Source: a bacterium
Lineage (GTDB): Bacteria > Electryoneota > RPQS01 > DYHQ01
Direction of reading: 5' to 3'
Assembly (NCBI GenBank): GCA_030622545.1
Contig: JAUXGA010000002.1
Location: 177,096-241,095 of the forward strand
Length of the DNA stretch: 64,000 nt
The notes beneath the pieces were generated by a model that was given only the letters and a program-made list of their open reading frames with translations, was not told the origin of the DNA and did not search any database. A program made the position numbers and the translations under genes. Of the stretch, positions 9,001 through 18,378 are shown piece by piece. Position 1 is the first letter of the stretch, and each line of letters starts with the position of its first letter.

Positions 9001-9747
9001 ACGCGAGCGGATTACAGCAATTCTCCTTTGCCTGATCCATCCGCCTGGAGTCCAGACGGGCTTATCGCCGTAATATGGGATGATTTATGGTATAGACATG
9101 GTGAAACCGGACAGGTTGCGACCTACTATGACGCGGTCGGTGACAGGTTTATTGTGGAATGGTATCAAATCCGCTCTTTTGCGGGAACGTTCATGTACAC
9201 ATTCCAGATTCAACTCCTGAATCCGGAGACTCATCCGACTCCGACAGGAGATGCTATTTGGCTAATGCTCTACAATGACATCGCTACACCCGGTTTACGC
9301 ATGGCAACTATCGGACTCGAAGATCCTTGGTCGGAAGATGGAATCACCTATGAACACAACGGCGACTACACACAGGGCGCGGCGGCCATTACGAACGGAA
9401 GCGTGATTAAATTTACGACATCTCCTCCGGTGATGGTTTCCGCGGAAGTGAACCGGCCGGTTGTTCCGACCGAATTTACGCTGGCGCAGAACTATCCGAA
9501 TCCCTTTAATCCTGAAACAACGATTGAATTTTCGTTGCCGCGCGCTTCACAAGTAACGCTGACAGTTTACAATTTATTAGGGCAGCGTGTGGCGACCCTG
9601 ACGGATGATTTCTATTCCGCTGGTGTGTACCATGTGCGCTGGAACGGCACCGGCACATTTGGCAATGCTGTCGGAAGCGGCGTCTATATCTACCACGCAC
9701 AAACGGATTTCGGGAGTTTATCCCGAAAAATGATACTGCTGCGCTGA
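6031..9747 (+). CDS. Secreted gingipain-like (peptidase family C25) protein with type IX-like sorting module
   Basis: 1238 residues. A signal peptide (about 1-25) is followed by a propeptide-like region, then a C25-like core (about 215-580) beginning PHILIISPGYYTDELEDFVTWKERAGY. The nucleophile Cys is retained (IGCGAAL, Cys464), but the GHG of gingipains reads RGPGW with Pro431 in place of the catalytic His, so activity is doubtful. Beta-sandwich modules follow, then a module shared with the protein at 55438-59613 (WMEIAPQAGG..., FSFTYYGEEFE..., SNDGWV...). The end carries FTLAQNYPNPFNPETTIEF, NLLGQRVATL and SGVYIY, the FlgD-like/type A C-terminal domain used for type IX export. Start supported by AAAAGGAG 6-7 nt upstream. 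It is a single-gene unit. Confidence 0.88.
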   Translation: MRRTYIRALLAIAWGLFYLPSVLASDTVPYGTSRGESLMPRVEVLNSRLDEVRLRLTVNPASVPSQIDLSAGVAGLWGPVEPEQIELPRTTFFVAIAHTGTPQLEIVSWNSERVPALPVTMNNELRVSEAVRLGEPAVLREARIVPLTIFPVQYENEAEEAKVLTQAEIVIRTGTDTGVNPLLNARGRVSSSWIPVYQSVVINWQNIDGLDSPEEPHILIISPGYYTDELEDFVTWKERAGYVVTVEMEGNIGDGTPDAGELHDYIVDQYNNLTPTPDYLIFVGNAQQLAVEMLHTDDPTTIFSTESVPGWYTNENYFVAFEGDDVFPELFFGRWVAGTTEEVLKIARRSVYHERNPFGTNPDNLDSVRFSKASVTSDTQYPSQPQTKRYVRQMMLASDFAHVDTAFGTHNPQSLINWLREGRNYVNYRGPGWSQGWSGISFYTDDIPDLNNFWKLPIVTGIGCGAALFDDYPYCFGQLWMTEGTLNQPEGSVGFLGPCWNTHTRFNDVLDSTLYVAILEHELHQLMPALVAGNLMFWDVFEPFFTIDPDVREVTETSVRQYLCLSDPSLQLYTKIPQRISVNHPLGIPTGVVDLLVNVPNLQVLGIDSVKVCAWIEPGNFVFDFATPQQESVILSLMVPPTSESVWLTVTGDNVLTYQWELPVSPAEEYLIHNQVFLRDTTNGNDNGLIEPGESIVWVEEGLNMGMETADDVTAVLQCEDPRVTINQDTSLFGTVASFDSAIGSPPFEISISDTCQTEVVLEFQVVWNSAHYGPWVSNVFIPLSVPALELAELSVTDLGGGLWERGETANVEVQIQNTGSAPLAPAQYILRVSDPLITLIDSIADGGGINPGETISLGESAFQMAASEYTPSAHPVGMTIHVAAQQGTYVHEQDISASTNVGEIGDGDPISDEQNYYWAYDLADNFYTERPVYDWMEIAPQAGGPGDTIDFTDNDETRPLETPFSFTYYGEEFEHLSVSNDGWVCPGITTRADYSNSPLPDPSAWSPDGLIAVIWDDLWYRHGETGQVATYYDAVGDRFIVEWYQIRSFAGTFMYTFQIQLLNPETHPTPTGDAIWLMLYNDIATPGLRMATIGLEDPWSEDGITYEHNGDYTQGAAAITNGSVIKFTTSPPVMVSAEVNRPVVPTEFTLAQNYPNPFNPETTIEFSLPRASQVTLTVYNLLGQRVATLTDDFYSAGVYHVRWNGTGTFGNAVGSGVYIYHAQTDFGSLSRKMILLR

Positions 9748-9881
9748 TACTTCGCCGGAATTTAATCGATTTTTATGACGTATTAGGCAGGACGCTCCCG
9801 TGTTCTGCGCTTGCCGCACATCGATAGTTCACCGCAAGACACATTTTTCAAAATAAAAATCCAAACAGGAGAGAGAAAAAA

Positions 9882-10274
9882 ATGGCGAAAAAATGGACTC
9901 CTTCCGAAGAAAAATTCCTTTTGGACAATTATGGCAAAGTGCCCATGAACGAACTTGCCGAGCGATTCGGCGTCACGAGGAAATCGATTTCAGCCAAGCT
10001 CGACAAATTGCGGGCGGCGTATGGTATAAAACCGGTTGCCTCACGGGAACGCGGTGTTGAACCGCTGCCGGTTTCGACACCTGCAAAGAAAGCAGCGGTT
10101 AAACCTGCTCCGCCGGCGCGCACTCCGCGACCACGCAAGCCGGTTCAAGCGGCTCCTCCAACGGAACCCGTTGACACATCCGCTTTCGGTTCGAAGGTGC
10201 CTTCCGGGTTGTTTATCAAAACCGACGAAGGATGGAAACCGATTCTCGTTGACAAAGACAAAATCACGCAGTAA
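9882..10274 (+). CDS. Small putative DNA-binding protein with N-terminal SANT/Myb-type HTH
   Basis: 130 residues. Residues 4-45 (WTPSEEKFLLDNYGK, then ELAERFGVTRKSISAKLDKL) form a tri-helical Myb/SANT- or GcrA-like helix-turn-helix: a Trp at the first helix and a recognition helix rich in Arg, Lys and Ser. A basic Pro/Ala/Lys linker (about 60-105) leads to a short C-terminal segment GLFIKTDEGWKPILVDKDK. No sensor domain, so it may be a chromatin-like or phage-type regulator. Strong ribosome binding site GGAGAGAG. Its own terminator follows. Family assignment is by pattern only. Confidence 0.6.
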   Translation: MAKKWTPSEEKFLLDNYGKVPMNELAERFGVTRKSISAKLDKLRAAYGIKPVASRERGVEPLPVSTPAKKAAVKPAPPARTPRPRKPVQAAPPTEPVDTSAFGSKVPSGLFIKTDEGWKPILVDKDKITQ

Positions 10275-10293
10275 AACATGAGACTGCTTATTT

Positions 10294-10341
10294 ACGGCGC
10301 TGCCGATTCCTTTTTAGCGGTTTCGACGGCGCCGTTTTTTT
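10294..10341 (+). terminator. Terminator after the SANT/Myb-like gene
   Basis: ACGGCGC pairs with GCGCCGT across a long loop and is followed by TTTTTT. Confidence 0.7.
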
Positions 10342-10353
10342 CAGGAATTGTTA

Positions 10354-11010
10354 ATGATGAATCACCGCCTTAAATCCATTGAAATTCTCTTAGAGAAAAA
10401 TCCCACAGAAGCTGAGTTGATTCTGCTGGGAAGTCTATCCGTTTGCTGGCTGAAGTCTCAAAATCCCGACGCCGTTGAGTTACTCCGAAACTATGAACGT
10501 CTAAGATTACCGATGAATTCTCTACGCGAAGCAGCGTTGCAGCTTTTTCTTGTCGCGGGTTTTCAGGTATCGCTTGAAGCCTTTTTTCAAATAGAAGATG
10601 TGCTGCAAACGAAATTGACTTCGACTCGCGAACCGATTCAAGATGGCTCAGCAACTCGATGGCACGAACGAGGACTTGAGCTTCAAAGTAAAGTTTACGC
10701 GAGCAACACCGAGAAGTTGCGCCGAAATTTAACTCGCCATTCGCCGGAGCTGGCAGATTGGACGGTTCTCGTGGGATACGGACTCGTGCTGTCGCGTCCG
10801 GGACTGGAAGCAGGATTGCGCGAGCTTCTGGAAGTCGCGGTGCTGACGGCAAATGGATTTCCGCGTCAGCTTCATTCTCATTTCCGCGGCGCGCTGAATT
10901 TGGGCGTAACTCCCAAGCGAGTCGAGTTGCTTCTGGACGCGATTGAGCCGTTTGTGGCAGAAGATAAGATACTGTCAGCACGGCAGTTATGGAATCAGAT
11001 TCGCCGATAA
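10354..11010 (+). CDS. AhpD-fold / carboxymuconolactone decarboxylase-like protein
   Basis: 218 residues from the ATG at 10354, chosen because AGGAA lies about 8 nt upstream; a TTG two codons earlier is less likely. The N-terminal 90 residues are Leu-rich helices of unknown kind. The C-terminal 120 (ELADWTVLVGYGLVLSRPGL, REL, AVLTANGFPRQLHSHFRGALN) resemble the carboxymuconolactone decarboxylase family. The CxxC of peroxidase-active AhpD is absent, so thiol-peroxidase reductase activity is unlikely. It lies between a DNA-binding protein and dnaK and ends before a strong hairpin. The substrate is unknown. Confidence 0.65.
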   Translation: MMNHRLKSIEILLEKNPTEAELILLGSLSVCWLKSQNPDAVELLRNYERLRLPMNSLREAALQLFLVAGFQVSLEAFFQIEDVLQTKLTSTREPIQDGSATRWHERGLELQSKVYASNTEKLRRNLTRHSPELADWTVLVGYGLVLSRPGLEAGLRELLEVAVLTANGFPRQLHSHFRGALNLGVTPKRVELLLDAIEPFVAEDKILSARQLWNQIRR

Positions 11011-11094
11011 ACTCTGCCATATTGGCAGGAATCCTTTCGAGGAGATTTCCGGAATCCGCTGTTAAACATTAATTTATAATAACTTAAAACTCTG

Positions 11095-11139
11095 GCCTTG
11101 TTCTTGCCATATAGTGGTAAGGATACAGGGCTTTTTTTT
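11095..11139 (+). terminator. Strong hairpin-T8 terminator 49 bp before dnaK
   Basis: GCCTTGT pairs with ACAGGGC and an inner CTTGCC pairs with GGTAAG around a 7-nt loop, giving a 13-bp interrupted stem followed by eight T. It ends 49 bp upstream of the dnaK start codon. A TATAAT box lies just before it (11075-11080), so it may terminate the upstream gene, attenuate dnaK, or both. Confidence 0.8.
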
Positions 11140-11188
11140 AGCCTTATCAGATCGAAATTAATTTAACAAAACAAGATAGAGGTACAAC

Positions 11189-13111
11189 ATGTCTAAAATC
11201 ATCGGAATTGATCTGGGAACCACGAACTCCTGCGTCGCTGTCATGGAAGGCGGCGAACCGGTCGTCGTTCCCAGCGCGGAAGGAGCGCGCACGACGCCGT
11301 CCGTGGTCGCGTTTACGAAATCGGGAGAGCGTCTGGTCGGCGCTCCGGCCAAGCGTCAGGCTGTCACAAACCCCCAAAAAACGGTGTATTCCATCAAAAG
11401 ATTCATGGGACGCACGAAGAGCGAAGTTGGCCGGGAAATCGAAGAAGTTCCGTACGAGGTCATCACTGGAGCTGAAGGTTTGGCGAAAGTCAAGATTGAC
11501 GATAAGGAATACAGCCCGCCAGAAATCTCCGCGATGATTCTTCAGAAGATGCGGCAGGCTGCGGAAGATTATCTCGGCGAGAAAGTCTCGAAAGCTGTGA
11601 TTACGGTGCCGGCGTATTTCAACGACAGCCAGCGACAGGCGACGAAAGACGCCGGACAAGTCGCCGGTTTGGAAGTGATGCGTATCATCAACGAACCGAC
11701 GGCGGCTTCATTGGCGTATGGCTTGGACAAAAAGAAGGATGAAACGATTGCGGTTTTCGACCTCGGCGGCGGGACATTCGATATTTCGATTCTTACGCTT
11801 GGCGACGGCGTTTTCGAAGTGAAGGCGACGAACGGCGACACGCACTTGGGCGGCGACGACTGGGATCAGCGGCTGATGGATTATGTGGCCGACGAGTTCA
11901 AGAAGGAACAGGGAATCGATTTGCGTAAGGATCCGATGGCGCTGCAGCGTTTGAAAGAAGCATGCGAAAAAGCGAAGGTCGAGCTGTCGAGTGTGTCGCA
12001 AACGCAAATCAATTTGCCTTTTATCACAGCGACGGCAGAGGGGCCGAAGCATCTGGATATGAATCTGACACGCGCGAAGTTTCAGGAAATCACCGAGAAC
12101 CTCGTGCAGCGATGTCTGGAACCGTGCAAGACAGCGCTCGCGGATGCCAAGATGAGCGCGAGTGATATTGATGAAGTCATTCTGGTCGGCGGTTCGACAC
12201 GGATGCCTCGGATTATCGAATTCGTGAGTGATATCTTCAAGAAAGAACCGAATCGCAGCGTGAATCCGGACGAAGTCGTCGCAGTTGGCGCGGCGATTCA
12301 GGGTGGTGTTTTGGCGGGTGATGTGCAGGATGTCGTGCTGCTCGATGTGACGCCGCTTTCGCTGGGAATCGAAACGCTGGGGAGCGTGATGACGAGACTG
12401 ATTGACGCCAACACGACGATTCCGACGAAGCGCACCGAGATTTTCTCCACGGCTTCCGACAATCAGCCGTCTGTCGAAATTCATGTCCTTCAGGGCGAGC
12501 GCCCGATGGCTGTCGCCAACAAGACAATTGGCCGCTTTGTTCTGGACGGCCTTCCACCGGCTCCGCGGGGACTACCACAAGTGGAAGTAACATTTGATAT
12601 CGACGCGAACGGTATTCTTTCGGTCTCGGCCAAAGACAAAGCGACGAATCGCGAGCAGTCTATCAAGATTCAGCATAGTTCGGGTTTGTCGAAAGAAGAA
12701 GTCGAACGCATGAAAACCGACGCCAAAGCGCATGAAGCGGAAGACCAGAAACATCGCGAAGAAGTCGATACGAGAAATCAAGCAGACGCGCAGGTGTTCC
12801 AGACCGAACGCCAAATGAAGGAACTCGAAGGCAAACTTGACGCTGACGACAAGGCGAAGATTCAGGCAGGTGTTGATCGCATTAAAGCGGCTTTAGCAGG
12901 TTCCGACATGAACGAGATTCGCTCCAGCAGCGAAGCCTTAACGCAAATCTGGAACGACGTTTCAACGAAACTCTACCAGCAGCAACAGGCGCAAGGTGGT
13001 CCGCAGCCCGGCCCGGAACCTGCACAGGAACCAAAAGCCGAAGAGGAGAAGAAAGATTCCGACGTTGAAGATGCCGACTACGAAGTCGTGGACGACGACG
13101 ACAAGAAATAA
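11189..13111 (+). CDS. dnaK: Chaperone Hsp70
   Basis: 640 residues, full length. It starts [22 protein letters not shown]. The ATPase phosphate loops include [15 protein letters not shown], and [10 protein letters not shown] is present. The substrate-binding domain carries the [14 protein letters not shown] block, and the C-terminus is the usual acidic tail ([14 protein letters not shown]) after a Gln-rich linker. It folds client proteins with DnaJ and GrpE, which are not adjacent here. GATAGAGGT serves as ribosome binding site. I see no CIRCE (TTAGCACTC-N9-GAGTGCTAA) element upstream, so HrcA control is not indicated; an intrinsic terminator precedes the gene. Confidence 0.98.
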   Translation: MSKIIGIDLGTTNSCVAVMEGGEPVVVPSAEGARTTPSVVAFTKSGERLVGAPAKRQAVTNPQKTVYSIKRFMGRTKSEVGREIEEVPYEVITGAEGLAKVKIDDKEYSPPEISAMILQKMRQAAEDYLGEKVSKAVITVPAYFNDSQRQATKDAGQVAGLEVMRIINEPTAASLAYGLDKKKDETIAVFDLGGGTFDISILTLGDGVFEVKATNGDTHLGGDDWDQRLMDYVADEFKKEQGIDLRKDPMALQRLKEACEKAKVELSSVSQTQINLPFITATAEGPKHLDMNLTRAKFQEITENLVQRCLEPCKTALADAKMSASDIDEVILVGGSTRMPRIIEFVSDIFKKEPNRSVNPDEVVAVGAAIQGGVLAGDVQDVVLLDVTPLSLGIETLGSVMTRLIDANTTIPTKRTEIFSTASDNQPSVEIHVLQGERPMAVANKTIGRFVLDGLPPAPRGLPQVEVTFDIDANGILSVSAKDKATNREQSIKIQHSSGLSKEEVERMKTDAKAHEAEDQKHREEVDTRNQADAQVFQTERQMKELEGKLDADDKAKIQAGVDRIKAALAGSDMNEIRSSSEALTQIWNDVSTKLYQQQQAQGGPQPGPEPAQEPKAEEEKKDSDVEDADYEVVDDDDKK

Positions 13112-13140
13112 AAGTCGATAGTGGCGCGGCGATAAAAGAT

Positions 13141-13164
13141 GCGCGGGGCGTTGCAGTCCCGCGC
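13141..13164 (+). terminator. Weak terminator-like hairpin after dnaK
   Basis: A perfect GCGCGGG/CCCGCGC stem, 30 nt after the stop. The tail is only TTCTTA, so termination may be inefficient. Confidence 0.45.
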
Positions 13165-13213
13165 TTCTTATGCTGGCGAATAAAGAATCAATGCGCGGAG
13201 CAGGTCATTTCGC

Positions 13214-13242
13214 TTGATAAACCGGATAGAATTTGCTATATT
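13214..13242 (+). promoter_or_regulatory. Promoter of the beta-barrel gene
   Basis: TTGATA, 17 nt, TATATT. The start is predicted near 13249, about 25 nt before the GTG start codon. Confidence 0.7.
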
Positions 13243-13273
13243 CCAGCCAAATCGTTGACACGAGGGAGTTTTC

Positions 13274-13879
13274 GTGAGAAAGCTCATTTTTCTGTTCACC
13301 ATTTTAATCACGGTTCCGGCGTTTGCGGGAACAGGTTTTTATCTGAACTTGGGGCCGGGCATGGGACGCCAGTACGGTGACCTCGGAAAATCGTTTAAAC
13401 AAGGGCTGGGAGGCAGCGCCGCTATCGGAATTTCATGGGCGAAACGAATCGAAGTAGAACTCGGCTATCACTATTACGCTCAGGAACCGCGCAGTGATAG
13501 TTCGAGAGCGTATGTGGACGGCGCGTATTTTCACGGGCCACAAGCAGCGGTGCGGCTCTATTTAGCTCAGCTTGCGCCGGGAGCGACTCTCTACGGCGTG
13601 GGAGGTTTCGCATGGCATTCGCTCGCGTGGGGTTTGAAACCGGGAATGATGCCGACCTTTCCGCATTTCTGGCGCAAGGATGATGACAGCATCGAAGGAA
13701 CGGCAAGCTTTTTGGGGTTAGCTTTCATGGGAACATTGAGCAGGAAACTCGCGCTGAACTTCGATGCCCGTTACTATTTCCAAAGCTGGAGATCGAGAAC
13801 CGCCACCGCTCAACAGGTCGATTTAGAAGGTGACGCATTCGCTTTTGATATAGGACTGCGAATCTATTTCGGTGATTGA
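13274..13879 (+). CDS. Small outer-membrane beta-barrel protein
   Basis: 201 residues from a GTG start behind GAGGGAG. A clear signal peptide (MRKLIFLFTILITVPAFAG) is followed by alternating aromatic and glycine strands (FYLNLGPGMGRQYGDLG, VELGYHYYAQEPR, LALNFDARYYFQSW), ending FDIGLRIYFGD with a penultimate-region Phe typical of barrels recognised by BAM. It looks like an 8-strand OmpA/OmpW-sized barrel. No binding site is evident. It has its own promoter. Confidence 0.75.
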   Translation: MRKLIFLFTILITVPAFAGTGFYLNLGPGMGRQYGDLGKSFKQGLGGSAAIGISWAKRIEVELGYHYYAQEPRSDSSRAYVDGAYFHGPQAAVRLYLAQLAPGATLYGVGGFAWHSLAWGLKPGMMPTFPHFWRKDDDSIEGTASFLGLAFMGTLSRKLALNFDARYYFQSWRSRTATAQQVDLEGDAFAFDIGLRIYFGD

Positions 13880-13958
13880 TGAAATGAGCTTTCAAAGCCA
13901 CGGGTCAAGCTCGACGAAAAGGGAAACTATTTTCTAATTCATTGAAGAGAACAGTAAA

Positions 13959-14588
13959 ATGGTACGTGATATTCTAAAATCTGTACCGGAAGCATTTTAT
14001 GAACTGTTTGTCTACCTAACACCTGCGACATACTTCCTTATCGCAGGATCGCTCAGTTTTAGTTTAAAAACAATAATCCCGCTTGAGTACATCGAAGTAC
14101 TGAAATGGCCATTTGGTGTTGCATCACTTATCGTCATTATTGGAGCTTTATTTGCGCTTGGTCAGATCCTTAACACCCTTACTCACTATGCGTACTATTA
14201 TATTCCACCATTTTCTTCAATATTGAATGAGTATAAAGCTGCATGGCGATCGCGAAAAAGCAAATGGATTTTCCCATTTCGTACTGTTTTTGAAGAGCAT
14301 GATACTAGGTGGCGACGAGCGCAAAATAACAGATTAGAGTTGTCTGGACATATGGCGAAGATACGTGCGAAGAGAATCATGAGTCAAACGCTTTCTTTTG
14401 CAAGTCTTCTTCTCATTTTTGGTTTTCTTACGGCAAGGTTTGTTGGCATTATTGAAATTAATTCAGGAATTGAAGAAGGATGGACCATCGCTTTGATAAG
14501 CATAATTATGGGTGTCTCTTATCTCGATGGTCAAAAGCGATTAAAGGATGAGCTAGATTTTTTAAGGTGTCTCCCACTCAAGAAGTAA
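13959..14588 (+). CDS. Unknown AT-rich four-helix membrane protein next to clpB
   Basis: 209 residues, no family recognised. Predicted membrane segments are at about 18-37, 50-72, 142-165 and 174-190. A charged loop of about 65 residues lies between the second and third ([22 protein letters not shown]). No signal peptide. Base composition is noticeably lower in GC than the flanking dnaK and clpB, suggesting acquired DNA. Its stop codon is 2 nt before the clpB start, so clpB translation is probably coupled to it. The promoter must lie upstream, but I cannot point to one. Confidence 0.65.
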   Translation: MVRDILKSVPEAFYELFVYLTPATYFLIAGSLSFSLKTIIPLEYIEVLKWPFGVASLIVIIGALFALGQILNTLTHYAYYYIPPFSSILNEYKAAWRSRKSKWIFPFRTVFEEHDTRWRRAQNNRLELSGHMAKIRAKRIMSQTLSFASLLLIFGFLTARFVGIIEINSGIEEGWTIALISIIMGVSYLDGQKRLKDELDFLRCLPLKK

Positions 14589-14590
14589 CC

Positions 14591-17215
14591 ATGAACCTTG
14601 ATCAGTGGACAATAAAAGCTCAGGAAGCGCTGCAGGCGGCGCAGACGGAAGCGCGGGAGCGCAATCATCAGGCGTTGACGCCGCTGCATCTACTCGCCGG
14701 TGTACTGAAAGATTCCGCGGGAATTGCCGCTCAGATTTTCCAAAAGCTCGGCAATTCTCCGGAAGATATCACGCGCCTTGTCGGAATCGAACTTGCGAAA
14801 GAACCGGCTGTGACCGGCTCGGTCGGCAGCACGTTTCTTTCTAACGAGACGAGCGCACTCTTCGAGCAGGCGCTGAAAGAAAAGGCGCAGCTTTCCGATG
14901 AATATCTGTCTGTCGAGCATCTGCTCTTGGCGATGCCGGACTCGAAACATACGCCGACAGCGAATCTATTGAAGGGACTCGGCGCAGACCGCGCGAAGAT
15001 TTTGCAGGCGCTGAAAGATATTCGCGGCGGGCAGCGTGTCACGGATCAAGCGCCGGAAGATAAATACCGCGCGTTGCAGCGTTACGGACGCGATTTGTGT
15101 GACTTGGCGCGGCGAGGAAAACTCGATCCGGTCATCGGTCGTGATGATGAGATTCGGCGTGTGCTGCAGGTGTTGTCGCGGCGCACGAAAAACAATCCCG
15201 TGCTCATCGGCGAACCGGGAGTGGGGAAGACCGCGATTGCCGAAGGACTCGCGCATCGCATCGTATCGGGGGATGTTCCTGAAAATTTGAAGAGCAAACG
15301 CGTCGTCGCGCTGGATATCGGTGCGCTCGTCGCGGGCGCAAAATTCCGCGGCGAATTTGAAGAACGTTTGAAGGCGCTTCTGAAGGAAGTCATTGATTCC
15401 GAAGGGCAGATTATTCTTTTTATCGATGAGCTGCACAACTTGGTCGGCGCGGGGCGCGCAGAAGGCTCGATGGATGCGTCGAATCTCTTGAAGCCTGCGC
15501 TCGCGCGCGGAGAATTGCACGCCGTCGGCGCGACAACGACGGATGAATACCGCAAGTATATCGAAAAAGACGCCGCTCTCGAACGCCGTTTTCAACCGGT
15601 GATGGTTTCGGAGCCGAGCGTCGAAGATACGATTTCGATACTGCGCGGCTTGAAAGAAAAATACGAAGTGCATCATGGTGTGCGAATCACCGACGGCGCT
15701 TTGGTCGCGGCGGCGACGCTTTCGCATCGTTATATCTCTGACCGTTTTCTGCCGGACAAAGCGATTGACCTTGTCGATGAAGCGGCGTCGCATCTGCGTC
15801 TCGAAATTGATTCGCTTCCTGAAGAGATTGACACACTGGTGCGCCGTATTCGCCAGCTCGAAATTGAGCAAGTAGGAATTGCTCGTGACAAATCCGATGC
15901 GGCGAAAGAACGGTTGGAGCACATTGATGAGGAATTGGAAGAGTTAAAGACGCAGGAGAAAGAGCTTCGCGGTCGCTGGTCGCGAGAAAAGGAAATGATT
16001 GCCGAAATTCGCTCATTGAAAGAGCGCATTGAAAACGAAAAGGACGAAGAAACACGCGCCGAGCGAGATGGCAATCTTGCGCGCGTTTCGGAAATTCGCT
16101 ACGGCTCGCTCTTGGAATTGAACAAAGCTCTCGAAAACGCCAATGTAAAACTGAGCGAGTTGCAGGAAAAAGACGCGATGCTCAAAGAAGAGGTTGACGA
16201 AGAAGATATCGCGGAAGTGGTTTCCCGCTGGACGCGAATTCCTGTCTCGCGCATGCTCGAAAGCGAGCGAGCGAAGCTGCTGAAAATAGAGGAGCAAATT
16301 CGCACGAGAGTCGTTGGTCAGGATGAAGCGGTGGTGGCTGTCGCAAACGCGATTCGTCGTGGACGCGCAGGACTTTCGGAAGAGAACCGCCCGATTGGAA
16401 GCTTCCTTTTTCTTGGTCCGACAGGTGTGGGCAAGACGGAACTTGCGCGAGCGCTGGCCGCGTTTTTATTCGACGACGAGCAGGCGATGGTGCGCATCGA
16501 TATGAGCGAATATCAGGAGCGCCATACGGTTTCGCGACTTGTCGGCGCGCCTCCGGGATATGTCGGTTATGAAGAAGGGGGGCAGCTCACCGAAGCCGTG
16601 CGCCGCCGGCCATACAGCGTGGTTCTCTTGGATGAAATCGAAAAGGCTCATCCCGATGTTTGGAATACGCTGCTGCAGGTTTTGGAAGATGGAAGGCTCA
16701 CCGATAATCAAGGCCGGACGGTGAACTTTAAAAATACGATTATCATCATGACGTCTAACCTCGGTTCGGATCTAATCGCCCGACAGACGCAAGAATCCAC
16801 GCAACCCGAAGATAAGAACGCGTATTCGCGTTTGCGAGAACAGGTTATTGATTTGCTGCGTCAGACAATCCGGCCGGAATTTTTGAATCGCATCGATGAA
16901 ATTCTCGTGTTTCATTCTCTCACGGAAGAACACCTGCGCGCCATCGTAGATATTCAGCTTGGTCATATCGCTCGCCGTCTTGCGCAGAAAGATATATCCT
17001 TTGAACTTGAAGATAAAGCTCGCGAACTCATTTTGCGCGACGGTTTCGATCCCGGCTTTGGAGCTCGCCCGATGAAGCGCGCACTTCAGCGTTTGCTGCT
17101 GGATCCCATGGCCGAAGAAATTCTTGCCGGTCGAATCAATCCCGGCGACCGGATTCACATCGGTCGTTCGAATAATCACCTCACCTTTACAAAGTTGACA
17201 TCCATTGCTTCATAG
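14591..17215 (+). CDS. clpB: ATP-dependent disaggregase
   Basis: 874 residues from the ATG at 14591 ([18 protein letters not shown]), which matches the family N-terminus; an upstream alternative start would overlap the previous gene. Domains in order: Clp-N repeats, first AAA+ with GEPGVGKT, a long M-domain coiled coil (about 410-530), and a second AAA+ with [20 protein letters not shown] and [11 protein letters not shown]. It works with DnaK (encoded 1.5 kb upstream) to rescue protein aggregates in the cytosol. No CIRCE-type element is visible. Confidence 0.97.
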   Translation: MNLDQWTIKAQEALQAAQTEARERNHQALTPLHLLAGVLKDSAGIAAQIFQKLGNSPEDITRLVGIELAKEPAVTGSVGSTFLSNETSALFEQALKEKAQLSDEYLSVEHLLLAMPDSKHTPTANLLKGLGADRAKILQALKDIRGGQRVTDQAPEDKYRALQRYGRDLCDLARRGKLDPVIGRDDEIRRVLQVLSRRTKNNPVLIGEPGVGKTAIAEGLAHRIVSGDVPENLKSKRVVALDIGALVAGAKFRGEFEERLKALLKEVIDSEGQIILFIDELHNLVGAGRAEGSMDASNLLKPALARGELHAVGATTTDEYRKYIEKDAALERRFQPVMVSEPSVEDTISILRGLKEKYEVHHGVRITDGALVAAATLSHRYISDRFLPDKAIDLVDEAASHLRLEIDSLPEEIDTLVRRIRQLEIEQVGIARDKSDAAKERLEHIDEELEELKTQEKELRGRWSREKEMIAEIRSLKERIENEKDEETRAERDGNLARVSEIRYGSLLELNKALENANVKLSELQEKDAMLKEEVDEEDIAEVVSRWTRIPVSRMLESERAKLLKIEEQIRTRVVGQDEAVVAVANAIRRGRAGLSEENRPIGSFLFLGPTGVGKTELARALAAFLFDDEQAMVRIDMSEYQERHTVSRLVGAPPGYVGYEEGGQLTEAVRRRPYSVVLLDEIEKAHPDVWNTLLQVLEDGRLTDNQGRTVNFKNTIIIMTSNLGSDLIARQTQESTQPEDKNAYSRLREQVIDLLRQTIRPEFLNRIDEILVFHSLTEEHLRAIVDIQLGHIARRLAQKDISFELEDKARELILRDGFDPGFGARPMKRALQRLLLDPMAEEILAGRINPGDRIHIGRSNNHLTFTKLTSIAS

Positions 17216-17906
17216 TTTTCTAATCATCGCCACTCTTATCGGTCTGGAGGGACTCCTCAGCGCCGACAACGCTCTCGTTTTAGCGGTTCTGGTGAAGCAC
17301 CTTCCCAAGAAGCAGCGCCAGAAAGCGCTTCTCTATGGTGTTGTCGGAGCGTTTGTAATGCGTTTTCTGGGACTCCTCGCAGCGGTGTGGATTATTCAAT
17401 TCTGGTATCTTCGCGCCATCGGTGGTGGATACCTTCTCTATTTGGCCCTCAGGCATTTCATCCATCACGCTTCGCCAGAAAGTTCTACGCGTTCAAAAGA
17501 TGGACCGGGTTTCTGGAGAACGGTGCTGATGGTCGAGATGATGGACGCTGCTTTTGCCATTGACAGCATCTTGGTTGCGGTCGGTTTGTCGGAAAGTCTC
17601 TGGGTAATTTATACGGGTGGAATCTTGGGAATTATCGCGATGCGTTTTGCGGCGGGGGGATTTTTGAAAGTGCTGGAACGGTTCCCGGCGCTCGAGCATA
17701 CCGCTTATGTTTTAATCACATGGATTTCCGTGAAACTTTTTCTCGAAGCCTATCCCGGTTTTGCCGAAAGCGTGCTCCATCATACATCTCATTTGCATCT
17801 TCCCACATGGTTCTTCTGGACAGTGATGGGATTGATTGCCGTGGGGGGAGCTGTCTGGGCGGTCTATGCGAAGAAAGATAAACAGGTGGAGAAGGCGCAA
17901 GAATAA
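17205..17906 (+). CDS. TerC/YkoY-family integral membrane protein
   Basis: 233 residues. The TTG start at 17205 is the only plausible one: a stop lies just upstream in frame and the family motif [18 protein letters not shown] begins almost at once. A second motif, [19 protein letters not shown], repeats the acidic membrane signature of TerC proteins. Seven or so hydrophobic segments. The family is linked to metal (manganese) export and tellurite resistance. It overlaps the clpB stop by 11 nt and ends at a terminator. Confidence 0.85.
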   Translation: MLHSFLIIATLIGLEGLLSADNALVLAVLVKHLPKKQRQKALLYGVVGAFVMRFLGLLAAVWIIQFWYLRAIGGGYLLYLALRHFIHHASPESSTRSKDGPGFWRTVLMVEMMDAAFAIDSILVAVGLSESLWVIYTGGILGIIAMRFAAGGFLKVLERFPALEHTAYVLITWISVKLFLEAYPGFAESVLHHTSHLHLPTWFFWTVMGLIAVGGAVWAVYAKKDKQVEKAQE

Positions 17907-17946
17907 ACTTGTTTGCTAAAAAGAATGTATCGTGATTGCATTTATA

Positions 17947-17972
17947 AGCCGAAGCGTATGTTTCGGTTTTTT
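17947..17972 (+). terminator. Terminator after the TerC-family gene
   Basis: GCCGAA pairs with TTCGGT (one G-T) around a 7-8 nt loop, followed by a T run. Confidence 0.7.
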
Positions 17973-17974
17973 AA

Positions 17975-18163
17975 AGTCGCGCAACTTCACATCAAATAGT
18001 GGAGTTACAAATCACAGGACCCGAGTATCGAACACATCTCGGTAAGTACTTCTACAATGTGACGGCACCCAATGAAACCGGGCCGATGACAACGTCTCCC
18101 ATCTCTCCGCTGTCTCGCCCGACAGATAGGAAGGTCAGTCGAGCGCCAGTGCGAAGCCGATGA
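17975..18163 (+). pseudogene. Possible remnant of a secreted protein's C-terminal domain
   Basis: A frame open from a stop at 17972-17974 to a TGA at 18161-18163 has no good start and no ribosome binding site. It encodes HLGKYFYNVTAPNETGPM, which resembles the end of FN3-like tails in this window (SDKYFYVVKAVG, KRFYRVAAFNP). It may be the decayed 3' end of such a gene. It could also be chance. Confidence 0.3.
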
Positions 18164-18169
18164 CGTTTT

Positions 18170-18244
18170 TTCCGGCCGGGTTACGCACGACTGAACTTGG
18201 CTCGTGAATATTACGGTTTGTATTGTGCTGAACCCGGCTCGGCG
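18170..18244 (+). repeat. Dispersed inverted-repeat element, copy B
   Basis: It starts TTCCGGCCGGGTTACGCAC and ends GTGCTGAACCCGGCTCGGCG. The inner arm pair GCAC/GTGC is shared with copy A. It is intergenic, between the TerC-family gene and the mutase B12 subunit gene. Confidence 0.85.
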
Positions 18245-18286
18245 CTGAATGTCCCCCGCGCGGGGAGAAATAGAAGGATTGTACTT

Positions 18287-18316
18287 AAGGGCTGGAACTT
18301 GCGTTCCAGCCCTTTT
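18287..18316 (+). terminator. Strong terminator upstream of the B12-binding subunit gene
   Basis: AAGGGCTGGAAC pairs perfectly with GTTCCAGCCCTT around a 4-nt loop, then TT. No intact plus-strand gene directly precedes it, so it may once have ended the decayed frame at 17975-18163. Confidence 0.8.
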
Positions 18317-18378
18317 GTTTGTATATTAGTAGGTTGTAACATGGGCCTAAATTAACGAAATTGTTGAATTTCCCACCT

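Noticed and set aside
11041..11188. CIRCE/HrcA operator before dnaK
   Set aside because: No TTAGCACTC-N9-GAGTGCTAA-like palindrome is present; the only strong feature is the terminator hairpin.
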